Shown here: in pieces, positions 16,176-24,370 of the stretch
Numbering within the stretch: the stretch's first letter is position 1
How the letters are laid out: every line of letters begins with the position of its first letter
Assembly (NCBI RefSeq): GCF_900163695.1
Contig: NZ_FUIC01000007.1
Location: forward strand, 62,001 to 126,000
Source of the DNA: Gulosibacter sp. 10
Lineage (GTDB): Bacteria; Actinomycetota; Actinomycetes; Actinomycetales; Microbacteriaceae
DNA length: 64,000 bases
Direction of reading: 5' to 3'
The notes under the pieces: model-generated
Databases searched by the model: none
Seen by the model: the letters and a program-made list of their open reading frames with translations, nothing else
Told to the model about the DNA's origin: nothing
Made by a program: the position numbers and the translations under genes

Positions 16176-16853
16176 ATGACGGCGTCGACATGGGTCGACT
16201 TGTCCCAGGTGATGTACCCGGGCATTCCGGGGGCCAAAGCCCACGGGGAATTCGAATGGTGGGTCGACCGCCCCGAAGTGCCCGAGCACATCGAACTCCG
16301 CATCTCGCACATCAGCACGGCGATCCACATGGGTACCCACATGGATGCGGCAGCGCATTTCATCCCCGGTGGCAAGACGATCGAGGAGTACGAGACCGAT
16401 CACTTCATCGGTCCGGGAGTCGTCCTCGACCTGCGCCGCGAGGGCGTCATCCCCATCGACGCCGCGGACCTCGAGCAGGCGTCGCCGGGCATCCGGGACG
16501 GCGACATCGTCTTCATCTGGACCGGCTACGCGGAAAAGGTCGGCAGTGTCGACATCCACGCCACCGGGCACCCGCATCTCACCGAAGACGCGGCCCGATG
16601 GCTCGTCGACCGCGGCGTTCGACTCATCGGCATCGACGTGTTCACCCCGGATCTGCCCGGGAATTTCCGCCCCGAGGGCTTCGATTGGCCCGTGCATCAG
16701 ATCCTGCTCGGCAACGACACCCTGATCATCGAGAACCTGGGGACGAACCTCGAGCGAGTGGCCGGACATCGCGTCGACATCAGCGCGGTACCGGTTCGCG
16801 TGGCGGGAGCGGAAGGGGGGTTTGTCGTACCCTTGGCACGAATCACCGATTAG
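16176..16853 (+). CDS. Cyclase-family (kynurenine-formamidase-like) metal-dependent hydrolase
   Basis: A 225-residue member of PF04199. The signature HMGTHMDAAAHF supplies metal ligands (His51, His55, Asp57, His61). Family members hydrolyse N-formylkynurenine, isatin or cyclic amides/lactones. The usual Pro of HxGTHxDxPxH is replaced by Ala. ATG 16176 is preceded by AAGGGAG; the longer in-frame start at 16107 would run through the promoter and operator. It is the first gene of a unit with the GntR regulator 9 bp behind. It probably opens a ring or hydrolyses an amide or lactone in the island's pathway; no kynurenine genes are nearby. Confidence 0.85.
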   Translation: MTASTWVDLSQVMYPGIPGAKAHGEFEWWVDRPEVPEHIELRISHISTAIHMGTHMDAAAHFIPGGKTIEEYETDHFIGPGVVLDLRREGVIPIDAADLEQASPGIRDGDIVFIWTGYAEKVGSVDIHATGHPHLTEDAARWLVDRGVRLIGIDVFTPDLPGNFRPEGFDWPVHQILLGNDTLIIENLGTNLERVAGHRVDISAVPVRVAGAEGGFVVPLARITD

Positions 16854-16862
16854 GAGACGAGG

Positions 16863-17636
16863 TTGTCGTCGATGGACCAGGCCAGTCCCGAAGTGCTGCT
16901 GAGCCGATTGCTCGGCATCGACCCCGAATCGCGGTCGCTCGCCGAGCGTATCGCACACGACATCGCCAGGGCCGTCATCGAGGGCAGACTCCCTCCCGGC
17001 AGCGACCTGAACTCCCTCACACTCTCCAGTCATTTCGAGACGAGCCGAACCCCCGTCCGGGAGGCGCTGATCATCCTGGAGAAGGGCGGACTCGTCGAGA
17101 TCCTCCCCCGACGGCGCCCGCGCGTCGCAGACCTCGACCCGAAGCAGATCCACGACATCTACCGCCTCAGAGCGCTGCTCAACGGAGTGCTCTCCGAACA
17201 GCTCTCGCAGGTCATCGACGAGACGCAGCTGGCCGAACTCGAGACCATCCTCGCGCAGATGGACGTCGCCGTCCGCGACGGCGAGGTGGATCGGTACTTC
17301 TGGCAGAACGTGCTGTTCCACGAGCTGTCGTCGACGTTCGCCGGCGATGCCGCGGTGAAACGGGCGCTCGACGCGCTCGGTCTGCAGGTACTGCGCCTAC
17401 GGCACGACTCGATGTCGAAGCCCGGGCGCGTCGACCGATCCTACGAAGACCACAAGCTTCTGCTCCGCGCGTACCGGGAACGGGATTCGACGCTCGCCTC
17501 AGCGATCGCGAAATCCAATGTGCTCAACGCCCTCGCCGCGTTGTCCCCGCCCGAGTCCGAGGCGCCGGAGCCGAGACAGGACGAAGACAATGAACACCCC
17601 AACCCACCCCGGAGAGCCGACTCCTCAACGGCTTAA
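16863..17636 (+). CDS. GntR-family (FCD-domain) regulator of the second catabolic island
   Basis: A 257-residue regulator with a winged helix in the first 85 residues (SSHFETSRTPVREALIILEKGGLVEILPRRRPRV) and an FCD domain with metal-type residues (VLFHELSSTF, EDHKLLLRAY). It is the only regulator inside the island and the natural candidate for binding the four GTGTCGACAC sites. The start may be TTG 16863 (GGAG 6 nt upstream) or ATG 16872, which would shorten it by three residues. The C-terminal 20 residues are proline- and acid-rich and are encoded where the next gene already begins (47-bp overlap). Confidence 0.88.
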   Translation: MSSMDQASPEVLLSRLLGIDPESRSLAERIAHDIARAVIEGRLPPGSDLNSLTLSSHFETSRTPVREALIILEKGGLVEILPRRRPRVADLDPKQIHDIYRLRALLNGVLSEQLSQVIDETQLAELETILAQMDVAVRDGEVDRYFWQNVLFHELSSTFAGDAAVKRALDALGLQVLRLRHDSMSKPGRVDRSYEDHKLLLRAYRERDSTLASAIAKSNVLNALAALSPPESEAPEPRQDEDNEHPNPPRRADSSTA

Positions 17637-18480
17637 TACCCCCTCCACCCCTCCGTCGGAGGTCCCGATCCACCCGTCCCGTGCGCTGGACCTCTCCGGC
17701 CGCACCGCGGTGGTGACCGGCGCGGGCTCCGTCGGGCACGGCATCGGCATCGGCCGGGCAATCGCCATGCTGCTCGCGGCGGCCGGCGCCCGCGTGGCGC
17801 TGCTCGACGTGGACCTCGATGCCGCCCGGGAAACGCAAGCGGCGATCAATGCGATCGGCGGAGACGCGATCAGCGTGCAGGCCGACATGGCGGAAGACGG
17901 AAGCGTCGCCGCGGCGGCGACCGCGGTCGCGGATGCATTCGCGCGGGTCGACATCCTCGTGAACAACGTCGGGATCGTCGGTCCGGCCGGCGAGGCCGAA
18001 ACGCTGGACCTCGACGCCTGGGACCGGGGGCTGCGCATCAACCTCACCTCCATGGTGATCTCGGCGAGGCGCTTCGTCCCGCTGATGAAATCGGGCGGCG
18101 ACGGCTCGATCGTGAACATCGGCTCCATCGCGGGGATGGGAGGCGGATATCCGAGCCTCTTCTACCCGACGAGCAAGGGCGCCATCGTCAATCTCACCAG
18201 GACCATGGCGGGGCAGTACGGCGAGCACGGCATCCGGGTGAACTGCATCGCTCCCGGCCAGGTGCTCACCCCGCGCATCGAGGCGCGCGGGCTCAGCCCC
18301 GAGATGAGAGCTGCCCGCAACTCGGTCTCCGCCCTCGGCACCGAGGGGACGGGCTGGGATCCGGCCTACGCCGCGCTCTTCCTCGCCTCGCCCATGTCCT
18401 CCTGGATCTCGGGAACCCTCCTCCCCGTCGACGGCGGACTCACCGCACTGCTGCCGCTGAGCTCGCCCCCGACCCGCTGA
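17590..18480 (+). CDS. SDR-family oxidoreductase
   Basis: A 296-residue short-chain dehydrogenase/reductase. The nucleotide-binding glycine motif is TGAGSVGHGIGIG (about residues 43-55), followed by NNVG in place of NNAG, and the active-site YPTSK with the upstream Ser in NIGSIAG. The start ATG 17590 lies 47 bp inside gntR in another frame and follows GGACGAAG; the first 30 residues are low-complexity and Pro/Thr-rich, so initiation further in is possible but no better ATG is seen before the Rossmann fold. It would oxidise an alcohol or reduce a ketone, probably a hydroxyacyl intermediate. A hairpin follows directly. Confidence 0.87.
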   Translation: MNTPTHPGEPTPQRLNTPSTPPSEVPIHPSRALDLSGRTAVVTGAGSVGHGIGIGRAIAMLLAAAGARVALLDVDLDAARETQAAINAIGGDAISVQADMAEDGSVAAAATAVADAFARVDILVNNVGIVGPAGEAETLDLDAWDRGLRINLTSMVISARRFVPLMKSGGDGSIVNIGSIAGMGGGYPSLFYPTSKGAIVNLTRTMAGQYGEHGIRVNCIAPGQVLTPRIEARGLSPEMRAARNSVSALGTEGTGWDPAYAALFLASPMSSWISGTLLPVDGGLTALLPLSSPPTR

Positions 18481-18485
18481 ACAAC

Positions 18486-18525
18486 ATGGAGCGGCCCCGG
18501 ACGATCTCGTCCGGGGCCGCTCCAT
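18486..18525. terminator. Bidirectional hairpin terminator between SDR and CoA-transferase genes
   Basis: 19-bp perfect inverted arms (18486-18504 and 18507-18525) lie between convergent stop codons at 18480 and 18540. The central 2-nt loop must open to about six bases in RNA. Position and strength indicate termination of both units. Confidence 0.8.
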
Positions 18526-18539
18526 CTTCCCCATCCTGC

Positions 18540-19790
18540 CTACCCCGCGCGCTGCCCGTACACGAGTACGCCGCGCTGCTCGAGATCGTCGATCGCCTCC
18601 GGCGAGTATCCGATGTCTGCGAGCACTTCCCTCCCGTCGGCGCCCAGAGCGGGAGGATACCGAGGCGGTCGAGGCCCGTGACCCGCCGAATCCTGCTCCG
18701 CACCGATCACCTTCACCGGGTTGCCCACCACCTCGACACATCGCCCGTCACCCGCGTCGAGCTCCACGACCATTCCCCGGCCGTGCCGCTTCGCGTCCTC
18801 GAGCGCTTCCGGCACGGTCTTGATGAGCGCCGCGGGAACCCTCCGCTCCTCGAGCAGCGCCACCCAATCCGCGGCGCTGCGTTCGAGCATGGCCGGTTCG
18901 AGCTCCTTCCAGAGCGCCTCGCGATGCGTCAGCCGATTCGAGGCCGAAGCGAACCTCGCATCCCGGGGCAGATCGGAGCGGCCGACCGCGTCGCACAGCT
19001 CGACCCACATGCGCTCCGTATTGGCCGTGACCACGAACTCGCGACCGTCGCCGCCTCGAAAGGACCGGTACGTGGGGATCGAATCGTGCCTGGCTCCCTG
19101 CGGGGAGGGCGTCGAACCGCTCAGCATCGCGTACACGGCCTGATAGGAGAGCATCGTCAGCTGACCGTCCAGCATCGATACGTCGATCAGCGCCCCCTCG
19201 CCGGTCCGTCCGCGGCGCACCAGCGCGCCGAGCGCGCCGTGAGCGGCGTACATGCCGGCCACCAGATCGCCCGCCGGTATCCCCAGTCGCATCGCAGGCC
19301 GGCCGGCCTCACCGGTCAGGCTCATCACTCCCGAGAGCGCCTGCACGATCATGTCGTAGGCGGGCTTCTCCCGCCAAGGGCCGCTCTGCCCGAAGCCGCT
19401 GATCGACACCCAGATCAACCCCGGCACCTCCTCGCGCAAACGGTCGGAATGCAGGCCGAGGCGTTGCGCGACGCCGGGACGGAAGTTCTCGATGACGATG
19501 TCCGCGGAACGGATGAGCGCGATGACGGCGCGGACGCCTTCCTCCTGCTTCATGTCGATGGCCGCCGACCGCTTGCCACGATTGTTCGTCAGGAAGTACG
19601 CGCTGTCCTCGCCGACGAAATGCGGCGGGATGGCGCGGCTCGAATCGCCGCCCGGAGCTTCGACCTTGATCACGTCCGCACCCATATCGGCGAGCATCTG
19701 CGTGGCGAACGGCCCCGACAGGAAGGTCGTGAGGTCGATCACTCGGATTCCGTCGAGCAGCGGCCCGCCGAACGACTCCTGCCGACTCAT
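18540..19790 (-). CDS. CaiB/BaiF (family III) CoA-transferase
   Basis: A 416-residue family III CoA transferase that moves CoA between a donor acyl-CoA and an acid. The N-terminus (LDGIRVIDLTTFLSGPFATQMLADMGADVIKVE) and NNRGKRSAAIDMK are typical, and the catalytic Asp is Asp175 in IPAGDLVAGM. Its start overlaps the thiolase stop by four bases. It would activate the pathway acid as its CoA ester before thiolytic cleavage by the upstream gene product. Donor and acceptor cannot be told from sequence. Confidence 0.92.
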   Translation of the reverse strand: MSRQESFGGPLLDGIRVIDLTTFLSGPFATQMLADMGADVIKVEAPGGDSSRAIPPHFVGEDSAYFLTNNRGKRSAAIDMKQEEGVRAVIALIRSADIVIENFRPGVAQRLGLHSDRLREEVPGLIWVSISGFGQSGPWREKPAYDMIVQALSGVMSLTGEAGRPAMRLGIPAGDLVAGMYAAHGALGALVRRGRTGEGALIDVSMLDGQLTMLSYQAVYAMLSGSTPSPQGARHDSIPTYRSFRGGDGREFVVTANTERMWVELCDAVGRSDLPRDARFASASNRLTHREALWKELEPAMLERSAADWVALLEERRVPAALIKTVPEALEDAKRHGRGMVVELDAGDGRCVEVVGNPVKVIGAEQDSAGHGPRPPRYPPALGADGREVLADIGYSPEAIDDLEQRGVLVYGQRAG

Positions 19791-20935
19791 GCGTCCGCCC
19801 GCTCGAAGACGTGCACGGCGCAAGCCCCGTGGTCGAGCCCGGCGATGCCCCCGCCGGTGACGTGCGAGAGCGCCACGCGCGCGTCCTCGACCTGGCGCGC
19901 CCCCGCCCTTCCCTGAAGCTGCCACAGCACCTCCACCACCTGGGCCACGCCGCTCGCGCCGACCGGGTGCCCCTTGGACAGCAGGCCGCCCGAGGGGTTG
20001 ACGACGACCTTGCCCCCGAGCGAGGACTCCCCCGAGCGAAGCATCCGAGTCGATTCGCCCTCTGCGCACAGGCCGAGCGCCTCGTAGTAGATGAGCTCGG
20101 CGATCGAGAAGGCGTCGTGGAGTTCGACCACATCGAGGTCCTCCGGCGATATCCCGGCCTCTTCGTAGGCGTCGTCCGCCGAATGCGCGGAGATCTCCGG
20201 GCTCAGCATGTCGCGATATCCGGAACGGTGCTGGCCCGAGTGGATGACCGTGGCGGCCACCCGCATCCCGCGCAAGCCGAGCCGCGCCCTCGCCGAGTCG
20301 CTCATCACCACGACGGCCGCCGCGCCGTCACCGGTCGGGCAGCACTGCATCAGCGTGAGCGGCTCCGCGATAGGACGCGATGCGAGCACTTCCTCGACGG
20401 TGACCTCGCTCCGGTACTGCGCATACGGATTGAGCGCTCCATGCCTGCGCGATTTCACGCTGACCATGGCGAGGTCCTCGACTTCCGCCCCGCGCTCATG
20501 GAGGAAACGGCGCGCCCGCATCGCGTAGACGGCGGGCATCACGATGCCCTGCCTCACCTCGATGTCCTCGGCCACGAGCGGCAGCGCTCCACCGCCGAAC
20601 TGCGTGAGCTTGTCGACACCGATGGCGAGCGCGACCTCGGCCTCGCCGTTACGCACGGCCCGAACGGCGAGACTCACCGCCGTCGCGCCGCCCGAGCAGG
20701 CGTTGTCCACGTTGACCACGGGGATTCCGCCGATGCCGAGAGCACTGAGAATGCGCTGCCCCGTCAGCATGCCGCCGAAGGCGTGCCCGCAGTAGACGGC
20801 GTCGAGCCGGGAGGCCTCGATTCCGGCGTCTTCGAGCGCGCCGAGCACGGCGGGCGCCGCAAGACCCGCATATGACGACTCCCGGTGCTTGCCCATACGG
20901 ATCATGGCGCCGCCGACGACGAATGCCCCGGTCAT
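19787..20935 (-). CDS. SCP-x/acetyl-CoA acetyltransferase-type thiolase
   Basis: A 382-residue thiolase-fold enzyme. Nucleophile Cys80 is in NVDNACSGGATA, catalytic His residues are in VELHDAF and SKGHPVGASG. This subgroup (nonspecific lipid-transfer-protein thiolases) commonly pairs with a small Zn-ribbon/OB protein, here the overlapping upstream gene. Members perform thiolytic or retro-aldol C-C cleavage of acyl-CoAs, as in steroid side-chain degradation. The nucleophile Cys is present, so a true thiolase is more likely than a ChsH2-linked aldolase. ATG 20935 overlaps the upstream stop by four bases. Confidence 0.9.
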   Translation of the reverse strand: MTGAFVVGGAMIRMGKHRESSYAGLAAPAVLGALEDAGIEASRLDAVYCGHAFGGMLTGQRILSALGIGGIPVVNVDNACSGGATAVSLAVRAVRNGEAEVALAIGVDKLTQFGGGALPLVAEDIEVRQGIVMPAVYAMRARRFLHERGAEVEDLAMVSVKSRRHGALNPYAQYRSEVTVEEVLASRPIAEPLTLMQCCPTGDGAAAVVVMSDSARARLGLRGMRVAATVIHSGQHRSGYRDMLSPEISAHSADDAYEEAGISPEDLDVVELHDAFSIAELIYYEALGLCAEGESTRMLRSGESSLGGKVVVNPSGGLLSKGHPVGASGVAQVVEVLWQLQGRAGARQVEDARVALSHVTGGGIAGLDHGACAVHVFERADA

Positions 20936-21357
20936 GCGATTCCCTCGTTTCGCTCGTCCCCACGCACATCCTCGGCCTCGACGAACGCCCACTCCTCTTC
21001 CCCGGCCCCCGTCCGAGCCGCGCGAACGGGGATATCGCAGGCGAGCGACGACTCGGACATCTCGAGGCGGCCGAGCACCCTGACCCCCGATACGAGGTCG
21101 ACGTATCCGAGGCAATACGGCGCTGCGCACTTCGGCGCGACATGGACTCGGGTATACGAGTAGAGCAACCCGCGTCCGCCGATCCGCGCGGCCTCGACTT
21201 CGACCGAACGGCATCGACGGCAGATGTGCGCGCGCGGCACGCTCAGGTCCCCGCAATCGCGACATCGCCCACCGGCGAATGCGTCATCGACGAGGAGCCG
21301 TACCCCGGCTTCCGTCCCGAGGTCCTCGATCGGTTCGAGCACTGCTGAGAATTCCAT
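20932..21357 (-). CDS. Zn-ribbon/OB-fold (DUF35) partner protein of the thiolase
   Basis: A 141-residue protein with a four-cysteine zinc ribbon near residues 32-49 (CRDCG and CRRC) followed by an OB-fold segment (GLLYSYTRVHVAP, YCLGYVDLVSGVRVLGRLE). DUF35 proteins form complexes with SCP-x thiolases, aldolases and HMG-CoA synthase-like enzymes and help bind acyl-CoA. It is first in a three-gene leftward operon with four-base overlaps. Its start lies about 98 bp from the nearest GTGTCGACAC site, so it shares the regulated divergent region with the transporter gene at 21583. Confidence 0.88.
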   Translation of the reverse strand: MEFSAVLEPIEDLGTEAGVRLLVDDAFAGGRCRDCGDLSVPRAHICRRCRSVEVEAARIGGRGLLYSYTRVHVAPKCAAPYCLGYVDLVSGVRVLGRLEMSESSLACDIPVRAARTGAGEEEWAFVEAEDVRGDERNEGIA

Positions 21358-21454
21358 GGTGTTCCTTCCTCGGATGGGAACGGAGACGCTCGACCGTCAG
21401 GGCAGCACCGTCCCCCTGTCGAGTTCGGTCGCTCCCAACCCATGAGAACGAATT

Positions 21455-21464
21455 GTGTCGACAC
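21455..21464. promoter_or_regulatory. GTGTCGACAC operator copy 3
   Basis: Perfect GTGTCGACAC in the AT-rich divergent region between the thiolase-side operon and the MHS transporter operon. It is 63 bp from copy 4, exactly the spacing of copies 1 and 2. Confidence 0.6.
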
Positions 21465-21492
21465 TATTTCTGTTCAATATGATGATTACCGC

Positions 21493-21520
21493 TTGAGAAT
21501 GCCGTGTCAAGCACTTAGTG
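21493..21520 (+). promoter_or_regulatory. Putative promoter of the transporter-PrpD-SDR-CMD operon
   Basis: TTGAGA (21493-21498) and TTAGTG (21515-21520) have 16-bp spacing, and the -10 element overlaps operator copy 4. A weak match, offered because it repeats the operator-over-promoter arrangement at 16107-16146. Confidence 0.35.
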
Positions 21521-21527
21521 TCGACAC
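21518..21527. promoter_or_regulatory. GTGTCGACAC operator copy 4
   Basis: Perfect GTGTCGACAC about 55 bp upstream of the MHS transporter start. Flanks differ from the other copies, so only the palindrome itself is conserved. Confidence 0.6.
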
Positions 21528-21582
21528 AAGCGTCGACTGACGCCTTCTGTCTCAGCGTGGAGATACGAAAGGAACCTTGTAA

Positions 21583-22950
21583 ATGACTTCCCCTACGACG
21601 GAGACCGTTCCCCAGGTCTCGGGAGCCGCACGGCGCAACGTGGTGTTCGCCACACTCATCGGCAACTTCATGGAGTGGTTCGATTTCGCGGTGTACGGCT
21701 TCGTGGCCTCGATCATCGGCGCGGTGTTCTTCCCCAGCAACGATCCGACCACCGAACTGCTCTCGTCACTCGCCGTATTCGGCATCGCGTTCTTCTTCAG
21801 GCCGTTCGGCGGAGCCATCTTCGGCTTCATCGGCGACCGGGTCGGGCGACGGACCGCGCTCGCCATCGCGATCATCGTCATGGGCGTGGCGACCGCGTGC
21901 ATCGGGCTGCTCCCGGGATACGCGCAGATCGGCATCTGGGCACCCATCCTGCTCGTCGTGATCCGGAGCATCCAGGGCATGTCGGTCGGCGGCGAATGGA
22001 CCGGCGCATCGACCTTCCTCGTCGAGTACTCCCCTTCGAACAAGCGGGGCCGCTGGTCGAGCCTCATCTCGATCACCGCCGCACTCGGAATGATCGGCGG
22101 CTCGGGAACCGTCTACCTGCTCTCGATCAACCTCTCAGAAGCCGACATGATGTCCTGGGGCTGGCGACTCCCATTCCTCGCCGCGGTGCCGCTGACCCTG
22201 ATCGGGCTCTACATGCGCCTCAAGCTCGAAGACACCCCCGTCTTCAAGGCGATGCAGGAGACCGAGAAAGCCCCGGCCAACCCCTTCAAGCACATCGGCA
22301 AGCGCGGGATCAGGAACATCCTCATCGCGTTCGCATTCTCCGCGATCACCGGCACCGGTTTCTACTACTTCGCGACCTACTTCAACAACTACCTCAGCAC
22401 CACCGTGGGATTCCCCCGACCGCAGGCAGTCCTACTCAGCCTCCTGAGCCTCGCGATCTACGCAGTGCTCTGCTTCTTCGCGGGCTATTTCTCCGACCGG
22501 TTCGGACGCAAGGTCACCTACGTCCTCGGCGCCTTCGGCCACGCCGTGCTCGTCCTGCCGGTGTTCTTCATGCTCAATACCGGCGTCTTCGGAATCGCGC
22601 TGCTCGGTCTCGCCATCTATGCGGTCTCGCAGGCGATGATCAACACGATGAGCTCCGTGACGATCGTCGAGTTCTTCCCTCCCAAGATCCGTGCGACGGC
22701 CGGCGCGATCGGCTACAACCTGGGCGTCGGGCCGGTGGCCGGAACGGGACCGCTCGTCGCCGCGGCCCTGGTCGCGGCGACCGGGAACCCCTTCGCCCCG
22801 GCGTATTACCTCATCGCTCTGGCGGTGATCATCGGCATCGTCATGGTCATCTTCCTGCCGGAGACCTCGAAGCGCTCGCTCCACATCGATTACGACACGG
22901 AATCGGCACCGGACGAGAAGCCGGCGCCCGCCGAGACGGATGCGAGGTGA
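21583..22950 (+). CDS. MFS transporter of the metabolite:H+ symporter (MHS) family
   Basis: A 455-residue, 12-helix major facilitator. The start TLIGNFMEWFDFAVYGFVASIIG, the loop GDRVGRRTALAIAI, SVGGEWTGASTFLVEY and the PETSKRSL ending are characteristic of MHS permeases (ProP, ShiA, KgtP, CitA relatives), which import betaines, carboxylates or shikimate with protons. It heads the rightward unit next to operator copy 4 and is followed 4 bp later by the MmgE/PrpD gene. It is probably the uptake system for the island's substrate, most likely a carboxylic acid. Confidence 0.92.
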   Translation: MTSPTTETVPQVSGAARRNVVFATLIGNFMEWFDFAVYGFVASIIGAVFFPSNDPTTELLSSLAVFGIAFFFRPFGGAIFGFIGDRVGRRTALAIAIIVMGVATACIGLLPGYAQIGIWAPILLVVIRSIQGMSVGGEWTGASTFLVEYSPSNKRGRWSSLISITAALGMIGGSGTVYLLSINLSEADMMSWGWRLPFLAAVPLTLIGLYMRLKLEDTPVFKAMQETEKAPANPFKHIGKRGIRNILIAFAFSAITGTGFYYFATYFNNYLSTTVGFPRPQAVLLSLLSLAIYAVLCFFAGYFSDRFGRKVTYVLGAFGHAVLVLPVFFMLNTGVFGIALLGLAIYAVSQAMINTMSSVTIVEFFPPKIRATAGAIGYNLGVGPVAGTGPLVAAALVAATGNPFAPAYYLIALAVIIGIVMVIFLPETSKRSLHIDYDTESAPDEKPAPAETDAR

Positions 22951-22954
22951 GCGC

Positions 22955-24370
22955 ATGCCCTCGCTGGCAGCACGCATAGCCCGACGCGTCCTCGCCGATG
23001 AAGACCGGGAGCCGCCTCGCGCACCGATCATCCAGGCGATCGCCGACACGCTGGCGGTGTCCTTCGCTGCCTGCAGAACGCCGATCGCGGCAAGGCTCCG
23101 CGACTTCGGCGCACGGAACGCCGAAGGAGCGCATCCGGTGCTCGGCGCGGCCGTGAGCGCTCCGGCTCGCGAAGCCGCCTTCCGCAATGCCGCACTCGCG
23201 CACGCTCTCGATTTCGACGACATGACAGAGGCCATCCGAGGGCACCTCAGCAGCGTCATGCTGCCTGTCCTCTTCACGGGGATCGATGATGCCGCTACCG
23301 GGCTGCCGCGTCAGTTGGCCTCCGCCTACTCCGCCGGGTTCGAGGCGGCGAGGGCGATCGCCGCCGGAGTCGGCCTGGCGGGGCACTATTCGCGCGGCTG
23401 GCATTCGACCGGCACCCTCGGCACCCTCGCCGCCACCGCGGCCCTGGCGAAGCTGCGGGGCGTCGATCCGCCCGTCCTCGTCAATGCGCTCGGCATCGCC
23501 GCCTCGAGCGCCTCCGGCCTTCGGGCGAATTTCGGCAGCGATACCAAGGCGCTGCACGCCGGTTTCGCCGCCGCTCGTGCGATCGACGCCGTCGACCTCG
23601 CCCAATCCGGGATGACCGCCAATCCAGCAGCGCTCGACGGACCATCCGGCTTTCTCGAGCTGTTCGGCGAGCACGGTTCGGCGGAGGCGGCGAGCGCCGC
23701 CCTCCAGGAGCCCGTGCCTGCCGTCGTCTCCCCCGGCATCAACATCAAGCTGTTCCCATGCTGCTACGAGTTGCAGCGAACCGCGCACGCGGCGATGCGA
23801 CTCCGCGACGAGATCAGGCCGGATTCGATCGATCGCATCGATCTGCTCCTCAACCGACGTGCTCTGGAGCCGCTTCGGCTCTCGCCGCCGACGAGCTCGC
23901 AGCAGGCGCAGTTCAGTCCGAGCTTCGTCGTCGCCCTGGCCCTGGTCAGGGGTCGTCTCGACCTGGAGGACTTCACCGAGGGCGCGCTCGACGATCGTCG
24001 CGTTCTCGACATCATGGAGCGGACCTCCGTGCACGCCGCATCCGCTGCCGAAGCCGATGGCGTCGGCGCCGAACGCTTCGCCCGGCTCACCGTCGGCGGC
24101 GCGGCAGGGACGCGCACGATCACGGTCGTCGATGCGCCCGGCAGCGCGCAGAACCCCGTCAGCGATGCGCAGCTCGACGCGAAGATCCGTTCCTGCCTCG
24201 ACTTCGCAGGGGCTCCGAGATCGCTCGCCGGCCCCCTACGACGGACCGCGGAGTTCCTCGCCGCCGGTGGCGATGCGTCTCCGCTGCGCCGGCTCAATGA
24301 CGAGTTCCTACGGCATGCGAGGCAGGACCGCCCCGCTACGACACCACGACGAGAGGAAGAACATGCTTGA
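22955..24370 (+). CDS. MmgE/PrpD-family protein
   Basis: A 471-residue member of the PrpD family, which includes 2-methylcitrate dehydratase, cis-aconitate decarboxylase and iminodisuccinate epimerase. Family features include LAHALDFDDMTEAIRGHLSSVMLPVL, GWHSTGTLGTLAATAA and the KLFPCCYELQRTAHAA segment. ATG 22955 is preferred over an in-frame ATG at 22940 because GAGGTGA lies 5 nt upstream and the latter overlaps the transporter stop. No other methylcitrate-cycle gene is present, so the role is probably a dehydration, decarboxylation or epimerisation of a polycarboxylate in this pathway. Confidence 0.85.
   Translation: MPSLAARIARRVLADEDREPPRAPIIQAIADTLAVSFAACRTPIAARLRDFGARNAEGAHPVLGAAVSAPAREAAFRNAALAHALDFDDMTEAIRGHLSSVMLPVLFTGIDDAATGLPRQLASAYSAGFEAARAIAAGVGLAGHYSRGWHSTGTLGTLAATAALAKLRGVDPPVLVNALGIAASSASGLRANFGSDTKALHAGFAAARAIDAVDLAQSGMTANPAALDGPSGFLELFGEHGSAEAASAALQEPVPAVVSPGINIKLFPCCYELQRTAHAAMRLRDEIRPDSIDRIDLLLNRRALEPLRLSPPTSSQQAQFSPSFVVALALVRGRLDLEDFTEGALDDRRVLDIMERTSVHAASAAEADGVGAERFARLTVGGAAGTRTITVVDAPGSAQNPVSDAQLDAKIRSCLDFAGAPRSLAGPLRRTAEFLAAGGDASPLRRLNDEFLRHARQDRPATTPRREEEHA

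Noticed and set aside
22955-24370. 2-methylcitrate dehydratase of propionate metabolism
   Set aside because: No prpB or prpC partner is present and the surrounding genes describe a different pathway; kept as MmgE/PrpD family only.
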